A DNA stretch of 32,614 nt from Chara braunii (taxonomy: Eukaryota; Streptophyta; Charophyceae; Charales; Characeae): assembly GCA_003427395.1 (NCBI GenBank), contig BFEA01000049.1, positions 1,568,495 through 1,601,108 of the forward strand, read 5' to 3'. The position numbers were made by a program, and so were the translations under genes. Under the pieces are notes generated by a model. That model searched no databases. It had not been told where the DNA came from and worked only from the letters and a program-made list of their open reading frames with translations. Below are positions 9,963 to 20,177 of the stretch, piece by piece; positions within the stretch are counted from its first letter, which is position 1; each line of letters starts with the position of its first letter.

Positions 9963-10079
9963 ACTTGTATATCACACTCTGCCGATTTCCGCAGAATGGG
10001 TTTAATGCACAAAAAGTGGTCATCTTTATAGATCATTCAAACACGTGCGGGCTTTGAGGTGCTTGCTTTGTCGAGCTCT

Positions 10080-10471
10080 CATTTTTTGTCAGGTGCTTTT
10101 TCTTTACTAGTCGCAAGCTTTGCGAGGGCAAATCGTTTCCTATTAGCCTTACAGTGTTGCAACATTCTGTCGTTGGCTTGTTCTGACATGGACAAAAGAT
10201 GTCAAATCGGTAAGGGGATGTGGTGATCTAGGGCTCTGACTATATCGAGCACGTCAATCTCTCCGGTGACAAATGTCGGTCCTTCCGATTCCATTTCCCA
10301 GGACGAGGGTCTCCATTCTAAGACTTCCCGCTCCTCCTCAGCCAGGTGAACTGCTCCTATCATACCCAAATCTAGATAGCCCAACGTGAGATATTGGTCA
10401 AGTGGGATAAGTTTTGCTCCCTCCTCCGCGGCCGTTGCACTGACCATCATCCCATCCGTTTCTTCCACCAT
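10080..10471 (-). pseudogene. Gypsy polyprotein linker downstream of the zinc knuckle
   Basis: The frame ends with 'VRALDHHIPLPI', and after a short break it continues as 'LSMSEQANDRMLQHCKANRK', a basic segment ending near 10080. It lies between the CCHC knuckle and the protease-like region and shows no catalytic motif. It is probably a gag-protease linker. Confidence 0.5.
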
Positions 10472-10554
10472 CGTTCTGACTCGTCCGGGTCCATTTGCTA
10501 TACGTGCATCTGCCGCAAGGGTGGCTCCTATCCGAGTATGTGGAGCTCAATGAG

Positions 10555-11071
10555 ACAATCCCACGCTATATGCCCCGGTTGATGGCAGGTGTAACATTCG
10601 TCAGTTTTAGCGACGGGTGCTGCAGCAGGTTCGGACAATGAGAAGGTCGGGGTTCGGACAATGAGAAGGCGTATCGATTGCATCAACGTTTGCATCCTGG
10701 CATTGTACTCCTTCTATTCCTTCTTGCTTTCTTGCATCAGGTTCGACAGGGTTCTTGTAAGTTCTAATACGGCGCTGGAGTCGTCCGTCTTTCATACTTT
10801 ACTTGGGGAGGGTGCTGCAACTTTCGTTGTTGATGGTCCTGCAGTTAGATCATAAAAAAAAAAATTTGTCACCACCTGCACCAGGTAGGTGACAGGACCT
10901 GATACAAACCCTATATTTTCGAACATGTCCTAGAGTGGGGCTAACTCTGCTTTCGCCCAAGCTAGTCCGCTAGAGTCCCTATCTTTCGCGTGGTCTTCCC
11001 CTTCGAGGAAGCTAGCAGTGAATTTTTGTTCTATTTCTTCTGCCATGTCCATGATTTATTGCATGTTGTGA
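10555..11071 (-). pseudogene. Gag C-terminal part with CCHC zinc knuckle
   Basis: The minus strand at 10596-10555 encodes C-Y-T-C-H-Q-P-G-H-I-A-W-D-C, an exact CX2CX4HX4C nucleocapsid zinc knuckle that would bind RNA. Upstream, from 11053, the frame reads 'MDMAEEIEQKFTASFLEGED' and continues acidic before an in-frame TAG. This segment resumes in the same frame as the gag part at 11665-12069 when the intervening MITE and one TTAA copy are ignored. Confidence 0.75.
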
Positions 11072-11654
11072 TTAAACCACCACTACCCCCGCCGGCCTGA
11101 AATGGACTTTCCTGGCCTTACGGACCGGGTTCTTAGGGGGGGCGGCGACCGGCCTGGTGCAGGCAGGTCCGGTCCAAAAATTTCCAAGCGCGAACTTTGC
11201 CGATTTTTCACGCTCAGAAATATTGGCAAAAAAATATGAAAATTTGACATCCTGTAGATTAGGTCATGATCTTTCCAGGAAAAATATCAAAGAAATGAAA
11301 AAAAAAAAAAATATACAGTGAAGTTAATGCCTCGCCGTTTCGTCACACTTTCTATTTTTGCTATTCTACCATGTATGAGCCAACGGGAAATTTAACCCAA
11401 CTTTCGCGATTTTTTGCGATCAGAAGAATGACCCAACAACTCTGAAAATTGGAGGGTCCGTAGATTTTGTCGTGATCTTTACAGGAAAAATACTAAAAAA
11501 AATAAATAAAATCATTGGAGCCGCGAAATAAATCGCGGGGGTAATTCGACTTTTACCACTCCGCCAGTTCCCCCGACTGTGCTACCGGTAGCCCTCATGG
11601 ACCTGTGCTACCAGTTCCCCCTAATTTATGACGGCGGGGGTGGTGGTGGTTTAA
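11072..11654. mobile_element. 575-bp MITE with TTAA target-site duplication
   Basis: The element (11076-11650) is bounded by inverted repeats ACCACCAC(T/C)ACCCCCGCCG that match at 18 of 19 bases (11076-11094 and 11632-11650). Each is directly flanked by TTAA (11072-11075 and 11651-11654). Removing the element and one TTAA rejoins the two halves of gag in the same reading frame, which supports true insertion. No transposase is encoded. The interior carries a diverged direct repeat (about 11170-11300 and 11390-11510, sharing 'CAGGAAAAATA' and 'TGATCTTT') and a second short direct repeat near the right end. TTAA duplication suggests the piggyBac superfamily, although the superfamily cannot be proved from the ends alone. 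Confidence 0.85.
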
Positions 11655-11664
11655 TGAGGGAGAA

Positions 11665-12283
11665 CTATTTTTGTAGCTTTGCCTGCATCGTGCGACTTTT
11701 AAGCCCATCGATGAACAAATCTCTCCCGACTTTCTCGTCTTGTTCGGATTTTACGAACAGTCCGTAGAACCGACTTCGGTACTCGACGATGGACTCCAAA
11801 GGTTTTTGTACTCGATCCTTGATCATAAAGAAAACCTGTTCAGGATGAATATAATCAAATATATACAAAAAATCCATTATCGAAGGTTGGGAGATCGATC
11901 CAGACATAAGTACTGAGCCAATGGTGCGCCTCTCCTCCCAAACGGGTGGGGATATTGATCCTGGCTTTATCGTTGTCGTACTACTGTGCTCAAAGCGTGA
12001 CAAGGAACGCTCCCGCCAAGTGATGTGTAGGGTCGAAAAGATACAAATCAGGCGGGGCAGCAGGTGCACGAACTCTCAAAGGTTACGAATGTACGAGCCC
12101 GGCTTGATTTGCCCCTCCCTGTGTCGGGTTAGCATTAGGGGCGGGATTAACATTCATATTGGCCGCCTGTCCTCTTGCCGACCGGCTTCGGGTAACTACA
12201 GGATCGCGCACCGGCACGTTTCTTTGACTAGACCGTCCTCGCCTGGGGATCGCCAAATCGGTAGAGCTATGGAGCCGGATCAC
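11665..12283 (-). pseudogene. Ty3/gypsy gag N-terminal and capsid part
   Basis: Frame 12069-11665 contains 'MIKDRVQKPLESIVEYRSRF' and 'VGRDLFIDGLKSRTMQAKLQ', a typical retrotransposon gag capsid segment (helical, ending in a 'F..GL....' motif). Upstream, in another frame (12283-12083), an Arg/Asn/Pro-rich stretch resembles the disordered gag N-terminus. The parts are in different frames, so gag is broken by at least one frameshift besides the MITE and a TAG just before it. Confidence 0.7.
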
Positions 12284-12461
12284 CAGTCAGTCCTTGGTTT
12301 TGATACATGTCGGCTCCGATACCAACCTCAAGCCCAGCGCGACTTCCTGTTTCGGAGTGGGAGTGGGCCCGAAAGTCCGAAAAAGGGGGTGTGCTAAGGA
12401 TTTTATGAAAGTGAGGGTGGAGTCCCAAGTCGGAATTGAGATCTCCGGTGTCAAGTTTCAA

Positions 12462-13659
12462 GGACGAAGTACAAGTGATTCAACGCTTCCCAGAGTTGGG
12501 CGGCCCGTTCCGTTGGACTCGTCACTTGACTCGTACTCTGTGTACAGAAGGGACGTCGTGGGTGTCCCTCTATTACACCACCTGTCGTTTGCGGGCTTCA
12601 CATATCTCAGAATATGACGTAGACGGCTTCACCCGAAGGCTGTGTTCTCCGTGCTCAACTTCGGAACGTGTTCGTCGGACAAATCCAACGGCTGGTAGGT
12701 GTAATACTGCTGGTATTCCGAGCACGGCCTTCGGGGCCAGTAGGGGGCTATCACATTCCAAGAGACGACGTTAGATTGTGGTAGGGAAGGAAGAGATAGA
12801 AGAGAGGAAAGTTAGTTTCGGTGGCAACGAATCCTAGCTCCATGTAATACTGGTGGTTCGCGTGTCGGGGTAATTCAGGATTCAAAGGTTTTGTCCTGTG
12901 ACCCGCTGAAAGTCTCATGCACACAGCCGATCATTCTCAGTTTGGCCGGGAAATGTTGGAAGCCTTAGCTTTGATCGACGAGAGAGGTGCTCATGTTCCC
13001 AGTATCTTGGGTACTTGTGGTCCCTCAGGCAGTCGCGGTCAGTGGTCCAAAATGGAAGGCCAACATCCATGTCTCATGAGAAAGGCCCAATTCAGACATC
13101 CATGAGTGATCGGGCTGGAAACAGACCTTGCAGACACGCGTATACGTGATGGCCGCTCTATTTTGGTAATTCATATACATGTGTGGTCATTCGTATACGT
13201 GTGTGCGCATGATCTGTTTCCAATAAGGTGTAAGACAACTCATTATCGACGCACCTAATCTACTCTCGGTCCATTTAGAAAGCCGATACATGTGGACTTA
13301 ATGCAAATTGACGGATCGATGCAACATGCACCAACATATGGGTGCGAGAAAGAAAAAAAGAAAGAACAATTTCCCATACATCATATGACAAAACATTTGA
13401 GCCATACATGTGATAATTCCCAGACTCGGTAGTCGACAACATCCATGTTTTCAGGGAAACCAGTCGATCACTCAGTTTTTGGCAATCGTCATACATCCTT
13501 GGTTTATAAAAAAAAAAAAAAAAAAAAAAGTCGGGGGAGGAAAAGACAATTCACTCATCAATAAAAGAATCGAAAAATTCGAGATTGTCGTGAACAAAGA
13601 TGGCAAAGATCAATATCAAAATTATACAGAGGATGCGAAAAGAAAGCACCACTTCAACA

Positions 13660-13660
<1 letters not shown>
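12462..13660. other. Intergenic; no recognisable gene
   Basis: No protein family is visible. A diverged 20-bp tandem pair (ATTCATATACATGTGTGGTC and ATTCGTATACGTGTGTGCGC) lies near 13170-13210; the two copies differ mainly by CpG/TpG changes. A poly(A) run lies at about 13508-13529. The 5' LTR of the gypsy element should be here if it survives, but I could not match it. Confidence 0.5.
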
Positions 13661-13755
<95 letters not shown>

Positions 13756-13769
13756 ATTTCTCTCCCTCT
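13661..13769. repeat. (CT)n microsatellite
   Basis: A C-run is followed by about 100 bp of nearly pure CT dinucleotide repeat with a few interruptions. Confidence 0.95.
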
Positions 13770-14700
13770 TTCAACGTTTCTTCGATGCGGGCAGTTTGTC
13801 GCCTCGCACCTACCAACAATTATAGAGTTGTCACCCCGCTTGATCCGAGCGTGCAGCCAGGTTTGCCCACATGCCACAGTCGTTCGCAGCCAAGCGTCAA
13901 CCCCGCACACTCAACATCAACTCGTCGGATCGTCCAACTCCCTACTCACTGTCCTGTTTCTGCTCATTAGCCGATCCTCTCAACCGTGCTAACTCCCAAG
14001 TGTAGATTAGAGAGCGAATTAGTCGCGCTTACAAATCTTATAGCACTCCGCACTTGCGCGAGCCAATCCGGATTATGCTGAAGCAGGAGGAGGAGAGAGA
14101 AGAAGGAAGTGCCTACAACTGCATGACCGGGTTGCGGCGTGGGGAACGTAGCCACTCTCCATGCATCGATTTAGTCATGCATCTTCTCGACCAATGAGAT
14201 CGACAGAAAAAAGCGCAGTTTTTAGCGTGGAATGAAATCAAGAGGGAGAAGATTACAGTTACACCCGCACTCGCCAAGAAGGATCAAGAAGAGATTACAG
14301 TTGCGATTACAATTAAGGCACGGCGGGGGCAGAGCGCAAGACAGGACGTAGCAAATCGCGCGCGAGTAAGTAGCATCATGGAGTTACAACAGCAAAAATC
14401 TGTGACAAAATTACGATGCCCCCAATTCCCAGCCAAAAAGTCCTAATTCCCGTATTCCCCCGTATTTCGAAATTCAAACGCTTTGATCGCACTAAAGTTC
14501 CCCTCCCCACTTTCAGCAGAACAAGAAAGAAGCTACGACAACAGTTATTTCCACATTCTCGCTAAGGCGCGCTCTAACGACCAACCGCCATGGGACCAAT
14601 CTTTCTCACAAAAACGGGGGCATTTGTGCAATTGGATGGGCCCCTCCCATTCAACCCCAAAAATTCAGTCGTGCAGAAAGTCGCGCGTTTCAGAAAGCAT
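13770..14700. other. Intergenic; nothing recognised
   Basis: There are no convincing coding frames, RNA genes or transposon ends. Open frames here are extensions of the CT repeat or short chance frames. Confidence 0.5.
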
Positions 14701-14706
14701 TTCATC

Positions 14707-14886
14707 ACACTGCTGCTATTTGGTGGGGGCTGCTATTCAATGGGGGTTGGGAGATAATGAAAAGGGTAGCTGTGACTGTGAGTATGCGTAGGTTGTGTGT
14801 GGTATGTGGGGAGTGTTGGCCTTAGACACTGCTGCTATTCGGTGGGGGCTGCTATTCAATGGGGGGTGGGGGACAATGAAAAGGGA
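14707..14886. repeat. Two-copy 60-bp repeat, 120-bp spacing
   Basis: CACTGCTGCTATTYGGTGGG... at 14707-14766 recurs at 14827-14886 with few differences. Both copies are G-rich (GGTGGGGGC, AATGGGGG) and end in AATGAAAAGGG. Confidence 0.75.
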
Positions 14887-14940
14887 GGGGCAGCTACTGG
14901 CAAACTGCTCGGTCTTTGGCTCAGGCGGACCGCCTCCTGT

Positions 14941-15000
14941 GGCCGGACTCTACTCCCTGACTACCCTAGTGGCCGGACTCTACTCTCTGACTACCCCTGC
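14941..15000. repeat. 30-bp tandem duplication
   Basis: A 30-bp unit starting GGCCGGACTCTACTC occupies 14941-14970 and is repeated at 14971-15000. It lies directly before the foldback element. Confidence 0.85.
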
Positions 15001-15007
15001 TAGGGCG

Positions 15008-15380
15008 TTGTGATGTAGCTATGCTTGCAGGGGTCCCCTGTATAGCCTTAGTAGGTAGGTAGTGAAAGGCAAAAAGGAGAGAGAGAAGATTGTAGTGTAG
15101 TAAAGAAAAAAAAAAGGTAAGACCCATAGTGAATCTGACCAGCCCCAGATAACTCAGGACTGTCTTTCACCTATTTCCATCCACCGGATTCCCATGAGGT
15201 TTGCATTTCAACAGTTTGCGGGCGTACCAACTAACTGTTGCCCGAAGGCTTTTCTTTACAAAAATAAAATAAAACCACACTATATTCTTCTCTCAAATCC
15301 TTCTCTCCTTTTCACTACCTACCTACCACTACTCCGAAGGCTATATAGAGGGGACCCCTGCAAACATAGGTACCTCACAA
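15008..15380. mobile_element. Foldback/MITE-like element with long inverted repeats
   Basis: The left end (TTGTGATGTAGCTATGCTTG...) and the reverse complement of the right end (TTGTGAGGTACCTATGTTTG...) agree through CAGGGGTCCCCT, TATAGCCTT, GTAGGTAGGTAGTGAAA and further A/G-rich sequence, over about 100 bp with small indels. The spacer is short and no protein is encoded. I see no clear target-site duplication, so the superfamily is unknown. Confidence 0.7.
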
Positions 15381-16614
15381 TGAAGGAATTGCATGTCGCC
15401 CTTTTTGGTCAAGGGCCCTTTTCCGGAAATACATATCGGTATTTTCAGAAATTTTGAGGGCAGTCAAGCAAAATGGCATGACCCCAGTGCATGGTCTGCA
15501 TTTGAAAAAATTGAAACTATGGCGCATGACGGTTTCAGTTTGAAAAATGCGCTCAGTCGCGATTTCGCGAATGTTGTGCCGCAGTGAGGAGAATCGTGAG
15601 TGTATAATAACACAACCTTGTCACCTTGCTTTAAGGTGGGGTCGGGATGTGTTGTATTCGAGGGATGCCAGAACTGGATTTTAAAACCGAATCGTGACTG
15701 GGCCCTAGTTACCTTTTTTTCTTTTTTCAAAGGAAAGGAAGAAGAATCGGCGGGGTCGCTACTAAGAAATTCTCTGCTCGACATGTGGACATGACGTGCC
15801 AGCCACGTACACACCACAACGAAGCCCCCGTTCAAGATTAGAAAGCAACCCATCATTCATTGCCAAACCATGGTTATCGTTCGTTACCTTGCATTCACTG
15901 TCACGCATTCCGGTAGTCATCTACGGCGCGTGACAGGATCCTAGACATCACCGTCACAGCTCGAACAGTGTGTACCCGAGGTGTGTCCGGTTTCTATAGA
16001 CACGTGTCCGATCTCGAGGGACATCCACCGGCAATGATATGATAGGCAGACTACTGAATCAGCGTCATCGGTTTCGTCACCCTGCTTGTGCGGCTCGCTG
16101 ATCGTGTCTATGCAGCACTTACTGCTCGCCCTCCTTGTGCTGGTGATCCATGAACTATTTCTGCTCTTCCAATTCTCAATCCTTGATTCGTCATTGATTC
16201 AGCTTTGGGTTTGTCCTCGTCATCGAGGCACTTCTCGATTAAGGAATGCGCTACTTGTACCGATTCAGTAGACAACGGGGAAGGAAGAAGATGGATGCGA
16301 TCAGAGAATGGGAGAGGGAGTGAGAGAAAAAGCGAGGGAATCGTTAAGCATGTCAAGCTGGGGCACGTAACGGGCGCTAGAAGGCGACTTAGGGCTTACT
16401 CACCCTAGGACGACTTTGGAAGAAGGACCTGACCGCGTTATTACTGTATTTATTGGCAGATGGAGGTGAGAACGTCCTTTGTGTGAACGTATACCTTCTT
16501 TACTACTGCGCAATCTATCTACCCATCCATCTCGAGCATCCTGAGTGTTGTGTTTGCCCCACGGATTGGCTTATGAGGCTTGCTAAGTGATCTTCCACTT
16601 TCATTTACAAAAAG
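15381..16614. other. Upstream region of the RIT1-family gene
   Basis: No recognisable gene is visible. Open frames of 60-130 codons on both strands lack family resemblance. The last few hundred bases should contain the promoter and 5' UTR of the gene starting at 16615, but I see no clear TATA box close to it. Confidence 0.45.
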
Positions 16615-18578
16615 ATGGACGGGGTAAAAGGGACAGAACGCGGACCGAGAATCGAGTGGGAGGAGGAGGGGGAGGAGGAGGAGGGGGAGTCGAATGACGG
16701 TGATGACGATGAGGAGGAGGAGGAGGAGGAAGATCAGGAGAGAGGCACGGACTTGGAGGCTTTGGCGTCGATACCCACCCCAGGGGAGAGTATATATAAG
16801 ATCAGCCGTCAGATTAAGCGGCAGGACAACGAGCTGTACAGCTGTCTCCGCTCGATCTATGAAGACTCGATGTTTGTTGACGAGATTGCGCAGCGATACT
16901 CAAGTTTGCCTCTCCTCGCGAATCTGCGGTGCGGCTTGTGGTACAGCCGTCGATTCGACGGCACGTGTTACTTCAAGTCGACGGACGGACACATGGGCAA
17001 CTGGTCGCTCAGCCTCACACGTCTCAACATGCACGTGGCGATGGCGGCGGCAATCAGAGGCGGCTGTGTTATCGTCGACGCCACCCGTCGAGGCAAGAGG
17101 TTCCCCGACAGTTTATCCAAGTCTATCCCAATCTGGACCTGCGCTCTCAATCGCGCCGTGAAAAGACATCGGCTTCTTCGTCGTCACTCTTCCTCCTCCT
17201 CCTCCTCCTCCACCTCCTCCTGCCCCGCCGTCTCCTCATCGTCCTCGTCGTCGTCCTCCTTGTCAACGTCCGCACCATTGTCGATATCCTCTCGTACAGG
17301 CCAGACGGAAGGGAAGAAACAACAGCATGATAATGGTGGTAGTAATGGCGATGGTGGCGCTGCTGTGGCGGGGGTTGACGACGGTGCTGCGGGGGCTGGT
17401 GTCGATGAAGAGTCGCCTTGCATGCCGGGTGAGGTGGAGGAGGAGAGGGCTGAGGATGGGTTACACTTGAGAAAAGGCGGGAATGGTGAGAGCATCAATG
17501 GTTCGGCCCGTGTTTGTCGAAAAGTATCGCCGAAAGGGAGAGATGCGGCGCTAGAAAATGCCGATGGTGAGACAAAAGTAGAAGCACCAGCAGCAGCCGT
17601 TATCGATCGGGACTTGGAACGTGTCATTTTTGGGGCGAGGAAAGGGAGTTGCGAGCGCCATGCTGACGTGGCAACTGCACATTCATCATCATCGTCATCG
17701 TCGTTGATGGATAGCCACAGGATGGCTGCAACCCGCCGCCGTCAGTTGAGAGGGACCGCCGATCGGGATCGGGATGGATATGGAGATGAGATTAAAGATC
17801 GGGATTGGGATTGCGACCTTCACTTGCCCCTGTGGATTTCGGAGACGGAGAAGGCGAGCATAGCCCAGAGAATGGATGGATGGGTGGATGCCTTGGCGTC
17901 GTCGGGAGCGGACGTCCCGTCGTTAGCTCGCGGGGATGTGTTTCGAAAACCCCTACGGCCTCTGTGGATTTCCCAGAGCACGCGCGTCTTAAGCAACGAA
18001 ACGCCGGAAATTGCGTCTTTACCCTTCACACCCCTGATCCTCGTTTCTGCGTCGCTCGCTTGTTCATCCTCCTCGCATTCTTCTTTTCCCTCGTCGAGGC
18101 CCATTCGCAAGAGCGACGGGGATTTCGGCTGCTGGACGTACATTGCCGGAGCGGGAGACGACGAAGAAAGTTGGGCAAGGGGCCTCGAACCCGCGACCTT
18201 CTGGAAGCATCACCGCGAGATTTTGAACGCCGGTCCCGCCGGCTGTAATCGACACGTGGCGGGGCTTGTGGAGGTCGACCGGGTTTATCGAGCAATGAGA
18301 GGTGGTGATGACACGCAAGTGAGGAGGAGAAGGAGAAGCAGGAGGAGGAGGGAGGGAGAGAAGGGGGCGGCCCGAGCCTCTCAGAGTGTGTCACGCCCTC
18401 CTCAAGAGGACAATCCTTCACACATGGTGTTATCTATAATGCCGACATTACCCTTGACGCAGCTCAATTTGATGAGCCCGCCCAGAAATCGATCACCCCC
18501 CGATCGGCACCGCAGGATAAGGGTAAGTGGTGAGCAGCAGCAGAAACAGGGAGTTGCTCAGGCTGATTTTGAGGAACC

Positions 18579-18611
<33 letters not shown>

Positions 18612-18940
18612 CGAGGAGGAGGAGGAGGAGGAGGAGGAAGAGGACTGCAGGATAAGGGTAAGTGGTGAGGAGCAGCAGAAACAGGGAGATGCAAAGGCCG
18701 ATTTTGACGAACCTGATGATGATGATGATGAGGAGGAGGAGGAGGAGGAGGAGGAGGAAGAGAAGGAGGAAGGGGCGATAAGGATGCGAATGGCACACAA
18801 TGCAGTAAATGAAAGGAACGTGCGGGCGATCGCATCTCAATCGGGTCAAGAACGAGCAAAGCAGAAGAGGGCCTCAATGAGCATCGGCGGGTTTCACTGG
18901 ATTGGTCACACTGGACTAGCCATTGGGAGAGTCGATTGCG
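16615..18940 (+). CDS. RIT1: Initiator-tRNA A64 2'-O-ribosyl-phosphate transferase (Rit1 family), exon 1
   Basis: The Rit1 family moves a phosphoribosyl group from PRPP to the 2'-OH of A64 in the T-stem of initiator tRNA-Met, marking it against use in elongation. Exon 1 encodes 775 residues plus one base. Conserved blocks are 'LPLLANLRCGLWY' (98-110), 'CYFKSTDGH' (118-126), 'TRRGKRFPDSLSKSIPIW' (157-174), 'LHLPLWISETEK' (402-413), 'AGAGDDEESWARG' (511-523) and 'FHWIGHTGLAIG' (760-771, start of the C-terminal DUSP-like domain). Family members are usually near 450-530 residues. This one has an acidic N-terminus, an insert at about 186-400 (Ser-rich at first) and an Arg-rich plus acidic insert at about 565-750. 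The start is the first ATG of the frame. The exon ends at TGCG|GTAGGT in phase 1; it joins 28479-28588 and 30491-30599. Family and frame are secure, the exact start less so. Confidence 0.9.
18512..18781 (+). repeat. In-frame 45-residue tandem repeat with acidic tracts
   Basis: A 135-bp unit in RIT1 exon 1 begins at 18512 and again at 18647. Each encodes 'RIRVSGE(E/Q)QQKQG' followed by 'ADF(E/D)EPDDDD' and a run of Asp/Glu from (GAT)n(GAGGAG)n codons. Each unit also carries GGGTAAGTGG, a perfect splice-donor match, at 18521 and 18656. Use of either with the exon 2 acceptor would break the frame (phase 0 joined to a phase 1 exon). Confidence 0.85.
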
Positions 18941-19110
18941 GTAGGTCCGATCATTCATTGGGTGATAATGAAACGCGACTTATATTCTTTTTTTCTCCTT
19001 TCTTGTTTTGGCGATTCACATTAAGCGAGTATCGCATGTCGCTGCGCGCCGTTTATCGTTGCAAGGGCCAAGCTATGATAAGTATTTTGCCCAGAGTTCG
19101 AGCTCATTCC

Positions 19111-19173
19111 AGAGCCTCGTAAAAGTGCCGCTTTTGACCCAGAGCCTCCTCGTAAAAGTGCCGCTTTTGACGG
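19111..19173. repeat. 30/33-bp tandem duplication
   Basis: AGAGCCTCGTAAAAGTGCCG... at 19111-19140 is followed by the same unit with a 3-bp insertion at 19141-19173. It lies within RIT1 intron 1. Confidence 0.8.
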
Positions 19174-19267
19174 ATGACCAGAAGCGAGGACGACGAGAGA
19201 CACGACTTTCAAATTCAAATTCGATCGGCTTCAAAATAAGCGGGGGGGGTGCCCCCCTTTTTTTGAG

Positions 19268-19368
19268 AGAAGTGCACAGCTACCAACGGGCCTACCTAAC
19301 TCAGTTGTTGGTACACACCCATGAACTGTTGAAATGCAGCCCTGCGTTCGAATTCAGAAGTGCACAGC
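19268..19368 (+). mobile_element. tRNA-sized SINE-like insertion with 13-bp direct repeats
   Basis: The 75-bp segment 19281-19355 is flanked by AGAAGTGCACAGC at 19268-19280 and 19356-19368. It has tRNA-like features: an A-box-like 'ACTCAGTTGTTGG', an anticodon-arm-like middle and a B-box-like 'GTTCGAATTC'. A related copy lies at 29546-29613. Size, promoter-like boxes and direct repeats together suggest retroposition of a tRNA-like transcript. Confidence 0.55.
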
Positions 19369-19439
19369 GGTACCAGTTATAGCTTTCGCCGGTCTGCTGT
19401 ATTGCCTGCGTGGCTGGAAACTTGCTTGCGATATCTCAG

Positions 19440-19830
19440 TGCATTAGGTTTGTCATTCATTCTTTCATTTCAGTAACTCCATTCATTCATTCACTCGCTG
19501 ACGCTGACGCTGTCGTGCATTAATGTGCCGTCCTGTAGTCGCTCCGTCTAGTGCTATTCTTGTTGTTCATCCACGTTCATCCATGTCATCCATTCATTTC
19601 ATTTCGTTTTCTCGGTCGGTGGTTTGTTCATCTATTCAGGAGTTGCTGTTCAATTATTCACTCGTCATTCGCTCAGCCGTGACTCCGCCCAGGTCATTCA
19701 TTTCATTCATTGATTCGTTTCATGGGTATTCTATTCCTTCATCCAGTCATTCCTGCGTTCATCCCTTCATTCAGTAATGCAGTAGTATTTGTTATTTACT
19801 TCTTTTACTTTATTCATTTATTTATTCGTC
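19440..19830. repeat. Degenerate ATTC-rich simple repeat
   Basis: ATTC/CATT tetranucleotides recur throughout (for example CATTCATTCATTCACTC and TTTATTTATTCG), interspersed with unique sequence. No gene is visible here or up to the TG repeat at 20114. Confidence 0.6.
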
Positions 19831-20110
19831 CGTGCGGCCGAGGAACGATTCACTGCAGCGTCTCTTCCCGCTGCCTATGCGTCCGTGGGTGTATGCTCGA
19901 CGTGTTGTGTTTTCGAAGCCGACGTCGTCTCCACCGCCATTACAACGCATGCACCTTTTACCTCGATGCTCTTCATACCCAGTTGTTTTGAGACGGCATT
20001 CCGCTACAAAACCGCAAGAGGACCAATGAAATCACAAGACCAAATATCGGCACAGAATCCGTAAGAGAATTTGATTCCACCACCCCACCCCCTCCACCCC
20101 CTCTTTGATG

Positions 20111-20113
<3 letters not shown>

Positions 20114-20175
<62 letters not shown>
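20114..20175. repeat. (TG)n microsatellite
   Basis: About 31 uninterrupted TG units occur within RIT1 intron 1. Confidence 0.95.

Positions 20176-20177
<2 letters not shown>

Larger units (their letters stand above)
5981..12461 (-). mobile_element. Degenerate Ty3/gypsy-type LTR retrotransposon
   Basis: Read on the minus strand, the order is gag, CCHC zinc knuckle, protease-like region, reverse transcriptase, RNase H, integrase. That is the Ty3/gypsy order (integrase last). Frames are broken by stops and shifts throughout, so no full polyprotein could be made. The stretch 6971-7560 between RNase H and integrase holds only a decayed linker (open frame 7053-7283). Gag is interrupted by a MITE at 11076-11650. 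I could not identify matching LTRs at either end or a primer-binding site, so the outer limits are those of coding remnants. Confidence 0.85.

Noticed and set aside
13410-13992. Plus- and minus-strand frames of 120-186 codons
   Set aside because: Most of their length is the (CT)n microsatellite translated as Ser-Leu or Arg-Glu.
18181-18210. B-box-like GGTTCGAGGCC-type sequence antisense in RIT1 exon 1, suggesting a tRNA T-arm
   Set aside because: It is the coding sequence of a conserved Rit1 block (WARGLxPxxFWKH); no A box or anticodon arm lies at the right distance.
18464-18958. Long minus-strand frames rich in Ser, His, Pro or Leu opposite RIT1 exon 1
   Set aside because: They are shadows of the GAT/GAG trinucleotide repeats, open in all frames for compositional reasons.
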